From contig QANT01000708.1 in assembly GCA_003254885.1 (NCBI GenBank), positions 54,743 through 118,742 of the forward strand: DNA of 64,000 nucleotides, written 5' to 3'. This document shows, piece by piece, positions 48,229-58,139 of the stretch. The stretch's first letter is position 1. Each line of letters starts with the position of its first letter. This DNA is from Purshia tridentata (Eukaryota > Streptophyta > Magnoliopsida > Rosales > Rosaceae). A program made the position numbers and the translations under genes. The notes below the pieces were generated by a model. The model did not search any database, was not told where the DNA came from, and saw only the letters and a program-made list of their open reading frames with translations.

Positions 48229-50253
48229 ATGACCAGCTCCTCCGGCTCTGCACGCAAGGTTTGCCCTAATTTCACACACAATCACACAAATACACACTTT
48301 CTTATGCCATTTATGGTTCGTGTTTTAAATTTGTTTATAAAAATTTTGTTTTTGATTTTTCTGATTTTCTGAATTTATAGGCTTTGAGTAAGATTGCTTG
48401 CAATCGGCTTCAGAAAGAGCTCGTGGAGTGGCAGGTCAATCCTCCGGCAGGTTTCAAACACAAAGTCACTGATAATCTCCAAAGGTCTTCCCTTTTCTTC
48501 ACTTTCTGTCTGTTTCTCGAGAAAAAAATTTCAAGGGAAATAGAGGGAAAGAGGAATTCACAATTTATGAATCTTACAATTATTGTCGTTTTTGTTTTTC
48601 AGTTAAAAATTTCATTTTTACTGTATTACTTAAGGAAATTCAACTGTCAGAGGTTTATTCTGCTCATTTTGATCTTCAATGTTTATGCTCTTCTGCTCAA
48701 TTACTTGGTTCATTTCAATTATTGTGTTGCGGGATTTGTGATCCAAAGGTGGGTGATTGAAGTCAATGGAGCCCCTGGAACTCTCTACACTAATGAGACC
48801 TATCAGCTTCAGGTCGATTTTCCTGAGCATTACCCAATGGAAGCCCCACAGGTTTGTGCAAATCCATCAGCTTGTGCGATATATATTTTATTGTGCATAT
48901 ATTTATTATGTTGTTCTTTTTCTCATTGGGTAGATTTTAATTTTCATAATATTGATTATGTAACCTGTTTTGGTCCGAAATGTTGTGGTGGGATGAACAG
49001 GTTATATTTGTGCCTCCGGCTCCACTGCATCCTCATATTTATAGCAACGGTCATATTTGCTTAGGTAATCTTATGGGCTTCAGTTAAGCTTTTGATATCT
49101 TAAGTTACTGGAATTTGCTCTGTTATGTGATAATTGATATCTGATTTGTGTATAGGTACATCATGCATCCTTTTCTTTCTTTTTTTTTCCTTTTCTCCAT
49201 ACAAGGATTCTTTTCATTCTCTTGATTTGCTGTATTCACTCATTTGTCGAAAGCGATAGTCTTGTCCTCATAATGGTCTTGTCCTGATGATGCGCTTAAA
49301 CATTCTCTTTGTTAGTTATTTTCTTACCTGTAGTTTTATATCATTTTTGAAATAAGTGGTTAGTGTTGCTGGTTTGCAGATATTGTCGTTAACCTCAGTT
49401 TCTTGCTAAAAATATGTAGTTAGCTGACATTAATTTGTGTGGAATATAAACATTTACTCCTGTATTGGCTATTGTTTTTAACTAACCTGTATTGGCTATT
49501 GTTGTGAAAAGGAAAGGGGGGTGGGGGGGACTGTTGGAGTCCCCTAAATGATTTTGCTGTCTCAAAGCTCATCTCTAATAACTTGATAGCGACCTATTGT
49601 TTTGGTGACTGATATTGCCGAGTAAAATTGGCCTTGGAAATCCTATTGAGTGTTGATTTCACTGTAGGTTTGTTGGTCACTGCCTGCTTGAGTATGTTGA
49701 GTCTGGTCTGACTGCTTGCTATATCAGACATTCTTTATCTCACATGAATCTCAATCCATTATGAATCCAATGAGTGAAATCTTTAGTGACAATAAATTTA
49801 AAAGAATATGATTTAGTGTGTTTTACACTCATCTGAGTGATTTATTCTTTGATATGGCATTTTGTAGATATTTTGTATGATTCATGGTCACCAGCCATGA
49901 CTGTTAGCTCCATCTGTATTAGCATTCTCTCCATGCTATCAAGCTCCACTGTGAAGGTTTGTGTTCCACTTTCTTTGTATCTTTGGTGCTTTCAATTCTC
50001 CTAACTAGCAAGTCTAGATCATATTCAAAGTGGGGAATGGCCAATCATTATTTTGTAAATGATGGGCATGACCTTATTGTGTTTTCAAATAAATTATCTA
50101 CTACACTGTGAATATTTTGGAGATATGTATCTGATGGCTTTTTGTCCATGCCTGCAGCAACGCCCTGAAGATAACGACCGATATGTAAAAAATTGTAGAA
50201 ATGGCAGATCTCCCAAGGAGACGAGATGGTGGTTCCATGATGATAAAGTATAA
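48229..50253 (+). CDS. Ubiquitin-conjugating enzyme E2, UBE2W-like (UBC16/17/18 group)
   Basis: E2 enzyme that carries activated ubiquitin as a thioester. Six exons (48229-48258, 48381-48484, 48749-48851, 49001-49064, 49868-49956, 50158-50253) total 486 nt and encode 161 aa, the same length as Arabidopsis UBC16-18. The protein starts MTSSSGSARKALSKIACNRL. The core reads NGAPGTLYTNETYQLQVDFP and HYPMEAPQV. The active-site region is HPHIYSNGHICLDILYDSW, with the catalytic Cys in ICLDIL. HPH replaces the usual HPN triad, as in human UBE2W, which ubiquitinates protein N-termini. The C-terminus is NGRSPKETRWWFHDDKV, typical of the plant group. The leader has a CT tract. N-terminal ubiquitination activity is inferred from family only. 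Confidence 0.95.
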
Positions 50254-50973
50254 TAACATTCTCTGCCATCATTAGTTCAAGAAATTAGAATAGTTGGCTT
50301 TCCCGTTACATGTATTGAAACATCTTGAAATAGCAGCAGCCATGTTAAATATATTCAGATTTTCTGAGCTTCTTTGGTGTGAAATAATCATACTTTACAC
50401 GATAATTTGATTTCTACTTATTTTTTGGTTATGATTTTTTCTATCATATTTATTTTTTATTATTTAGGCAGTGATATTTGTAGCAAAATTAGTAAGATAG
50501 ATTGTGCTGGAAACGATTTAGTACATAACTATATCTCTTTGAAAATGAGACGTGGACATGGTCTTGAGTCTCTTGACTCTTGAAGCTCCTCTCGTAAGAT
50601 ATAAAAAAAAATAAAACCAAAAAATCTCCAAATTTGTTTAGAAAACTATCCCTAAATCTTAAGACTACTACTTCACAAAAATATACGTGTAGCATTCCTC
50701 CTACTTCACAAAAATATATAAACCACTACTTACGGCATGCCCATAAAAGTTACTAAGATCGGGTATCCCCTAAAATTTATAGAGATTGGATGGGTCATGG
50801 ATCGCCATAAAATTCTTTTTTGATCTTCTTGTTTATCTTTCACTACTCTTTGATGCCTCACAGCCTTTAGTGATGGGGAGTTGTTCTATGTTCTTGCACA
50901 ATGAAGTAGTGCATTTCCACTATGCATCCGGCCTATGCCACCAAGATTCATCAACCTCGTAAATTGGTTTGAT
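50254..50973. other. UBC 3' flank
   Basis: Probable 3' UTR followed by AT-rich DNA. No further gene is recognised before the LINE fragment. Confidence 0.5.
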
Positions 50974-51165
50974 GGATGGTTGAAGCTTAACGTCTATGGT
51001 GCACGTCGAAAGGCAATCCAGCTTTCCGATAAAATTGCAGAAGGTTTGGTTCTTTGAAACAAAGGAGAAGTGATTTTCTATACATTGCCTTTATATATTC
51101 AGTTAAACTTGGAAGCAAAATGTAGAGCTCTTCATTGATCTTGGTATATGTTGATTAAGACTTTT
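50974..51165 (+). mobile_element. Degenerate RNase H fragment of a non-LTR (LINE-type) retroelement
   Basis: Translation in pieces recalls the plant LINE RNase H domain. WLKLNVYGA starts at about 50977. After a frame change SKGNPAFR follows, and later GLVL then stop then NKGEVIF. A further piece reads NLEAKCRALH then stop then SWYMLIKT. The usual pattern is WxKLNxDGASKGNPG...KGE...TNxEAxxxAL. The first catalytic Asp is replaced by Tyr, and there are frameshifts and stops. It is a dead remnant; no element ends were found. Confidence 0.65.
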
Positions 51166-51420
51166 TTTGTTTGTTATGAAATACAACCTTGTTGAGGTTT
51201 AAAATAAGTAAGTGAAAAAAGAACAATAAATATCGGGGGGTTTTTTTATTTTATAAAAGTTTTTCTTTTTATTTTTTTCAATTTGTTTGCTTGGGGAGCA
51301 AGAACGGATCTCCACGTTAAACAAGGTAACCTAATTAGAAAAGGATTTAATTTATTTCTTGGGGAACAAGGCAGTTAACTGATTAGGCGGGGACAGGGCT
51401 ATGACTCTATGAGTAGTGAC

Positions 51421-51428
51421 TATAAATA
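51421..51428 (+). promoter_or_regulatory. TATA box of the RGG-protein gene
   Basis: TATAAATA lies 137 bp upstream of the ATG at 51558, with no intervening gene, at a typical plant distance for a short leader. Confidence 0.65.
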
Positions 51429-51557
51429 CATAGCAAAGGCCAAATCTTTTTTTCTTGTGATGCCTTCGGGCTTTGGGTTCTCTTGCTTTATCAGAAACCC
51501 TAACCCCCTCACTCACACTAGTTGCTTAGTAAAAAAGAAGGTTTTGAGTTTGATTTG

Positions 51558-52958
51558 ATGGCTCCAATGGTGAACGCTTTCGATCTGTTGGGTGAGGACT
51601 CTGACAATCACGTGAAAGAACTCATTGGTGTTGTGGATGAGAGGGCAGAGGCTGCCTTTCTAGCACTTGTAAAAAAGAATAAGGAGGAGGAGAAGAGGAA
51701 GATGAAGGTGGAGGAGGAAAGGAAGAAGGAAGAGGAGAAGAAGAGGAATGAGAAGATGATTCGATCTTCCTTTTACGGAAGACAAGGAGGGGGTCCTGCT
51801 AATAATAAACCTTCTGCAAGATCTGTCTCCAGATCTGTGTCCAGTACTACCTCCGAGAGATCCTATCACAGTGGTCCCAGTAGGAGTACTAGTTTTGTAG
51901 ACCAAAACCATGGAAGGGATCAGAGACAAAATTACAGGCAGGCTAATGGGGGTTATCGTGAGAGGCGAAATTATAGAGAGGTTAATGGCCGCGGTGATCA
52001 AGGGACTCAAGAAGCAAACAAGGTGAATAATCATGGAGTTATTGTTCCAGATGGTCAGGGGTGGCAACAGTATCACAGCCGACGGAATTACATTGAAGGA
52101 GGATATGATGATCAGCAGCAGAGGGCTCCAGGTTATGAAAGGCGGGGACGTGGTAGAGGGAGAGGCCGTGGTGGTTATCAAAGATGGAGAAGATTATCTG
52201 AAACTGAAACCAATCAACCCCAACAACAAGAATTGGGGTTTGGGAAGGAGACCGAGGAAGGCGCTCAAGCTGTTGTGGAGAGTCAACAAAATGTGGAACA
52301 GAGCAATAACCAATTGCAGAGTAATGGGGTGAATGGAAACCAAGGTGGTGGAGATGGTGACAGGCCCAGAAGACCAACTGTTAATGGAAGTATCCGGAGA
52401 AAACAAAAGAAGAACAAGATGAATGCATCATCAGAGAATCAGAAAAACCAAGGCAACAATGATAATGTAGCTCCTGATACTTCTTCTACTGTAAGTAGTT
52501 CTGTTCCTGCTCAGCAAAAGTCTGGTTTTCAAAACACTTACACTTTGCAAGAATATGAGTGGAAGGTTCTTGCCAACAAGAAAAAGGCTTTGGAAGCTGC
52601 CTCCACCAACAAATCTGATGATCATGAGACCAAGAGTCTTGAGAAGGAAGTTGAGTCCATGCTGATTACTGAGAAGAAGAAAGACAATAACATCATCTTT
52701 GTCCACCAGCCCCATCAGTCTGCACATCAGCTTCAGAAGAAGAATGACATGAAGGTAAAAGGTCCCCAGGCAAAAGCTAACAACACCATTAATATATTCC
52801 ATAAACCACGCGAGGATTATAGATCAAGGCAGCCACGGTGGGGGGACTATGAGTCTGATGATAAATCTGAAGGAGATACTTCTCAGCAGGCTACTGTGGC
52901 AAATCCAGTTCCATTTACCTTGAATATTGCTGAATTTCCATCCCTAGGGAGAGGCTGA
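51558..52958 (+). CDS. RGG-rich RNA-binding protein related to SERBP1/Stm1 (RGGA-like), intronless
   Basis: 466-aa, highly charged, low-complexity protein from a single exon. It has the architecture of plant RGGA/SERBP1 proteins, which bind mRNA and ribosomes. The N-terminal motif NAFDLLGEDSDN matches the Stm1-type NPFDLLxDD motif. A Lys/Glu helix at about residues 45-70 (KKNKEEEKRKMKVEEERK) follows. Then come Arg/Tyr/Gly-rich stretches, an RGG-type box RRGRGRGRGRGG near residue 205, and DGDRPRRPTVNG (compare GERPRRxxxR). TLQEYEWKVLANKKKALEA is the conserved HABP4/PAI-RBP1 helix. NIFHKPREDY and the terminal IAEFPSLGRG also match. It is clearly more divergent, and longer, than the classical family. 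Known RGGA-type genes have introns, so this could be an old retrocopy or an intron-loss paralogue. The ATG at 51558 is the first in frame. Confidence 0.85.
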   Translation: MAPMVNAFDLLGEDSDNHVKELIGVVDERAEAAFLALVKKNKEEEKRKMKVEEERKKEEEKKRNEKMIRSSFYGRQGGGPANNKPSARSVSRSVSSTTSERSYHSGPSRSTSFVDQNHGRDQRQNYRQANGGYRERRNYREVNGRGDQGTQEANKVNNHGVIVPDGQGWQQYHSRRNYIEGGYDDQQQRAPGYERRGRGRGRGRGGYQRWRRLSETETNQPQQQELGFGKETEEGAQAVVESQQNVEQSNNQLQSNGVNGNQGGGDGDRPRRPTVNGSIRRKQKKNKMNASSENQKNQGNNDNVAPDTSSTVSSSVPAQQKSGFQNTYTLQEYEWKVLANKKKALEAASTNKSDDHETKSLEKEVESMLITEKKKDNNIIFVHQPHQSAHQLQKKNDMKVKGPQAKANNTINIFHKPREDYRSRQPRWGDYESDDKSEGDTSQQATVANPVPFTLNIAEFPSLGRG

Positions 52959-53134
52959 ATATTGATTGTACTAATTTAGAAATAGAAGTGCCATAGTCTA
53001 TAGAGGCACTTTTGGATTGTGACGAAAACTGGTTAACTTTTTATGAAAAAATTTGAATTATTGCTTTATTGATTTCCATGTGCAGTGTGTTTCTTTAGCC
53101 AAACCAAAATGGTACGTACTCCTGACACAGTAGC
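52959..53134. other. 3' flank of the RGG-protein gene
   Basis: Probable 3' UTR up to the transposon insertion at 53135. Confidence 0.5.
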
Positions 53135-53808
53135 CAGGGACGGATCCAGAAGCTTTAACTTGGGGGTCAAGATTAGAGCACTTTCCAGTTTGATACTGCG
53201 AAGCGGTAGCAAAATTTTCTAAGGACCACTACTAACTTGAAAAATTTTTAGTCATTATTTATAGTATTTTTAAGTATTTTATTTCTCATTTCTAGTATTT
53301 GGTTAAATTAGATTGTTGTCAGATTTTCATTTCTATGTCATAAGTTAATTAGATTTTTATTTTAGTAAGTTTAAATTTTTTGTGTCTAGATTTAATTTTA
53401 TGTTTATTTATTTTAAGTTCAAAAGAATAAGAGGGTCAAAATAAATAAAATACAAGAAAAGACCCAGCTCTTGAGCCCAAAGCCTCCTCCCAGTCAGTCC
53501 AGCTCCATAAGCAGCCCAAAGTCAAATTAGTCCAACTTTCACAGGTTTTTCAAAACTTTCTCCTAATGAAAATGAATCCATCGCTTTCTCCTGAGGCTAA
53601 ACTAAACAAAACACAAAAGGCAGAACAGAGGTGGTGTTCTTCAACCTTTAAGGTTCGTCAAGGCTTGGTGGGTTGCCGACGGGGCTTGGGGGGTCGCAGT
53701 TGCTGGGCTTGGAGGGTCACTGCGTTGAAAAAGGGGTTTCGTTAAGAAGGGATCGCCGGCAATGGGGGGTCGCCCGACCCCCCACTTCTCCACATGCATC
53801 CGTCCCTG
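53135..53808. mobile_element. Non-autonomous hAT-type element
   Basis: A 674-bp element with terminal inverted repeats CAGGGACGGAT (left 53135-53145; right end reads atccgtccctg at 53798-53808). It is flanked by a perfect 8-bp direct repeat acagtagc at 53127-53134 and 53809-53816. An 8-bp target-site duplication with CAGGG-type ends is diagnostic of hAT elements. No transposase is encoded. The right half is GC-rich. Confidence 0.9.
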
Positions 53809-53816
53809 ACAGTAGC

Positions 53817-56600
53817 AAGAAATAGGTTTTGCCTTTATCTGAAAGCACCTTCTACTTACAAATGCTATATATTCTAAATTATTGATTATTCAGACTCACT
53901 TGTCATGTTTAGATTGTTGCTCACCTCTGGATGTGCGCATTTTGATGTGAAGAAAAAATTGTTTATTATATTCTTGTCTTTGTTTTCTTTGTGTCATGAA
54001 ATNATTTAAGGACCAACAAAGTGAGAATCACAAAATAGGTACCAACTTAGGAAACAACTGAGTGGAAACAACAATAATAAAGCAAGAAGTTGACAAGTTC
54101 ACTCATTCTACTTCGCACGACCTTCATCCAAACTTTTCTCTTTATTGTGTCTTGTTTTTTTGTAAATATGTCAAGTAATAAGAAACATGAGAATGTATAT
54201 ACGTTCATAGATTCCTCTCAAGATACTCTATTCAAGTTCGAAAACATTTTATTAAACGTTTGGATCCATTTGGAAACCTGGACGCCTCGAGTTCCAACTG
54301 TGATGGCTTGTCGCATCAGAGAAATGGCATTTAGATTTGGGGACCTAGTTGGCCTGTGTTGCAAAATGCAAACAACACAGATATATTATTTATATATTTT
54401 AATGAAGTTAATTAATTTGGAGAGCTAATTAATATATGACTTAATTTGGAGAAAAAGGGTCGTAGTTGACAACCTTAAATTGATGACCAAACCCCACCTA
54501 AGCCCACCTTGCATGTTACAAATTGACCACCACATGATCGGTCGATCCAATTAGATGCAATATGTATGAATACTTCTTCTCTTATATATCTTTTGGATTC
54601 TCAAACAATATTTAGGAACAAACAACCAACCATTAATTTGTCCATTATTAATTAATTGGTTGTGATTTTATTGTCCATAAGAAAAAGTAGGTACCAATTA
54701 GGCAACCGCCCAGCAGGCAGCAGCAGCCATCTAGCTCTTAAATTTGTACGTACTACTCCTGTATATCAAAATTGATTAGACTTGTGTTATGCACACCCCC
54801 ATGTTTAGTATAAGGAGGGGTTATTTTGGTACAAAAATTTGTAGGGTGTGTGTGAAAATAAGGTGGGTGGATAAGTAAGAATGATAGTGCCACTCAATCG
54901 ATTAATGGCTAATTATATATAAACATATAATTGCATTGTCAATAATGTTCGTGTTAATTAACATTTAACATCATATTTATGAATAGATTAGCGGTACTAT
55001 TTGTAGTCTATGGTGTATATATACATCATAGACTGCATGTGGCGCTAATTATAGTCTAATGGTGCATGCACATGACACGTACCCTAATTAGTTTCTCTTG
55101 CAAACGGAAGAGATAACTGAGTACTGGTGGAATCGATCTAGATGAAATTAATTAACATTAACCAACGGAATATTGAAGAGTAATTATTCTTTTATACATA
55201 CAGAAGAAGCATTGAAGCATATATATACCCTTTACCTAAAAAAAAAAGAGAATTATGTTGTAGGATGCTTTTCAATGGAGAAAAGATGCAGAAATTAGTT
55301 TCTCTTGCAAACGGAAGAGATAACTGACAGTATTGGTGGAATCGATCTAGATGAAATTAATTAACATTAACCAACGGAATATTGAAGAGTAATTATTTTT
55401 TTATACATACAGAAGAAGCATTGAAGCATATATATACCCTTTACTTAAAAAAAAAAGAGAATTATGTTGTATGATGCTTTTCAATGGAGAAAAGATGCGG
55501 AACGGAAGTGAAAGGAGAGATTATACTTGCACTAAAACGTAGCACACGTCTCATTTATTTCTATTTCCGCTTTTTCTTTTCGCAGTGAGAAGTTTCCTTA
55601 TGTTGTATATATTTTTGATATATTCTTTACTTCAACATATAGGAACATCGTCTCCATCCGTCAAGCAATATTTGCAAATATTCGGGAAGGAACATACTTG
55701 TAACATCAAGATATCGTGGGCCACACATAAAATTCCCCCTTTTAAGTCTAATGTCTTGCACTATTTAATGTGGCTTGATAAGAAAAACTCCTTTTATTTA
55801 AATCCAACATTATAATGTGGCTTCATCATCAAACTGAACTTGGTTAGCTGGAAATATTAATGCCGTAATGTCTTTCAAATACTCTTAGCTAGTGTATATC
55901 ATCTTACAAGAATAGAGTATGGTGTAGATCAACCGGAAGAGGTATGTCAAGAACATAGAGGAGGTAGGATGAGCCGTTGGTAAAATCTTATACAAATAAA
56001 AAAATTGATGACTATGTTGGAGTATGTTTAACCCAACACCTTTTTAGTTGGAGCATGTTTAACACAACAAAGAAAGTTATATAAACAAAAAAAAGTTATT
56101 TTTCGCGAGAATGGCTAAAGGCGATGGCGGGAATGAAAAAAGGAATTGATGAGAGAGAAGATTAAGATGATCCAAGGGTGAAAGTCCACAATATGCCTCA
56201 AGTGAGTGGCATATGTTTCAAATTAATGATCATCTATACTAATTTGACGGAATGAATTACATTTAAAAACGTTGGATAATAAGTAAATTCATATAAAATG
56301 AAAATAAAATTTGTGGATCAATATGAAACTATTTAATAAATTAAAGATAATGCGTAAATACTTAGATTTATTTATCAACTTTGTACTCATGACCAATCAA
56401 ATGAGCTTATAACGAAATCTACCATTCTAAATCTCTATTCTCTCACATGATGGAATTATTTAATTGACCATGAGTACAAAGTTAATACTCAAATTTGTGC
56501 ATAAAGATGTAATTTTCTCTGAATAAATTTTATTCAAAATTCAAAGGGTTTGATTTAATCCAAAAATGAAAAATGAAAAATAAAAATGAAAATGGAAAAC
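53817..56600. other. Intergenic DNA with an N and a duplication
   Basis: One N at 54003 marks an assembly join or uncalled base; no duplicate flank is visible there. A 207-bp two-copy duplication lies at 55086-55499. No gene is recognised. Confidence 0.5.
55086..55499. repeat. Two-copy tandem duplication, 207-bp unit
   Basis: Copy 1 is about 55086-55292 and copy 2 about 55293-55499. Both run from aattagtttctcttgc to gagaaaagatgc, with a few base changes and small indels (gagtactgg/gacagtattgg). Confidence 0.9.
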
Positions 56601-56859
56601 AAGTTACACAAGCATCGATGGGGGGCTCTCAATCAGTCCACGCAGTCAGCAAATATGATTGTTATACGAGTGGGGAAAGAGAGAGGATAGACGGATCGAT
56701 AGCCGCGTAGGCATGACAGGCAGGTCACTCCCGACTCCTCACTCCCGAGTCCTTAGAGAGAGCTGTTTGGTGATTCGGACCCCTTACTTTGGGGACAACA
56801 AACCAATGAAATTATTGAATGAGAAAAAAAAGAAGAAAGAAGCTCTCTTTTTAACTTTG

Positions 56860-56893
<34 letters not shown>

Positions 56894-56992
56894 GCCTAAT
56901 AGTCCACCAGAGGCGGAGGCCCAGTCCATTTTATAGCTTCCTTTTGCCCTCTCTTTCTCTCTCTCTCCACACGCAGCAATTAAGAAGAAGAC

Positions 56993-57058
56993 ATGAGCAG
57001 CGCTCTTTCTACAGTGCCTCTCCTTTTTCACAGCCAAAGCAAAGCCGCTCAACTCTGA
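56993..57058 (+). other. Possible upstream ORF in the kinase leader
   Basis: ATG at 56993 opens a 21-codon frame (MSSALSTVPLLFHSQSKAAQ...) that stops at 57056-57058, just before the predicted leader-intron donor. If the leader starts near 56950 it would precede the main start. Functional status is unknown. Confidence 0.35.
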
Positions 57059-57884
57059 TCCTTCAAATAAGGTACTCTTTTTGGCCTTCTCTCGCTTTTC
57101 CTTTTAGGTCCTCGCGTTTGTGTTGATGGGGTTGCGTTTCTTTGCGTCCTAGACCTGCTTTTCGCATCTGGGTCTCTCTCTGCTTTTGGATCTGTATTTG
57201 GTTTTGCCTGAAAGCTACGGTTTTGTAATTATAGATCTGGGTTCTGTGTAATTGTCCCTTCATCAACTTCATTTACTTGGTTATGCTAATTCATCTATTT
57301 AAGGTGGTTACTGTCTCTCCATAAAGTATAAACTGCATTAGCTACTAGCTATTTCTCTGAATTTACCTTACCACTTCTTTGCTTCCTTTATTAAGTTTGT
57401 TCTGAATCTTTTTTAATTTTCGTAATTCTATTTTTTTTCTTTCTATTTGTGGGTGGGTAATGCGTATTCAGTTTCATAGCAGCTCTGATGGTCAAGACTC
57501 CTACTTGCCCAATATCTGTATTCAGCATCATCTGCATGTTGCTTTGTGCTTGAATATATGTTTTACCAATTCGGTTATACTGTGAGCTACTTATCAAATA
57601 AAATATAAAAAACAACTTTTATACCGTGAGCTCTCAAAAGTTTGCATCTTGAGTTAGCTGACCTCTAGTTCCTTATTCCCTCATGAGAGATCTGTGTCTT
57701 AGCTATCTGGTAATTTTCTGAATATATATGTGTATGTATATTATCTGCTTTTGTTTGATCTTGTTTCCCGATCTGCTTTTTGAGGTCATTTGAAGGGAAC
57801 TGGTCGTCTAATGATTCCATTTTCGTAAGATTTTGATTTTAGAACCTGTATTTTCTTTAATTTAAATTTGAAAGTATGCATGTA

Positions 57885-57888
<4 letters not shown>

Positions 57889-57928
<40 letters not shown>
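57889..57928. repeat. (CT)n microsatellite
   Basis: Twenty CT units in the presumed leader intron of the kinase gene. Confidence 0.92.
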
Positions 57929-57929
<1 letters not shown>

Positions 57930-58139
57930 GACATATATATTTATTGAATCCGAATATTTAACAATGGTTTGTTATAACTTACCGGAGATGCCTCTTATAC
58001 ATGTAGTTAACTGTTGCCGCTGGAAGAGTTGAGAAGGGACTATGTTGGGCTGCTAATGGAAGATACAATGTTATTTATAATGGGGGAGAGCAATGAGTTT
58101 TTTCAATCTGCGTGATAACCCTTTTACCTCTGAAATCTG

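Larger units (their letters stand above)
56601..58139 (+). promoter_or_regulatory. Promoter, 5' leader and probable leader intron of the AGC kinase
   Basis: A TATA-like ttttatag lies near 56930. A CT-rich leader follows, ending ttcaaataag before gtactcttttt (57072), a good donor. The next 1 kb has intron-like T-rich sequence with CT microsatellites (56862-56891 and 57889-57928). A leader intron is common in this kinase family, but the acceptor was not fixed. Confidence 0.5.

Noticed and set aside
51660-52181. Long minus-strand frame opposite the RGG-protein gene
   Set aside because: Shadow frame produced by the purine-rich coding strand of the real gene.
56753-57052. Minus-strand frame rich in Arg-Glu repeats opposite the kinase leader
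   Set aside because: It is a translation of the CT microsatellite and of the leader on the wrong strand.
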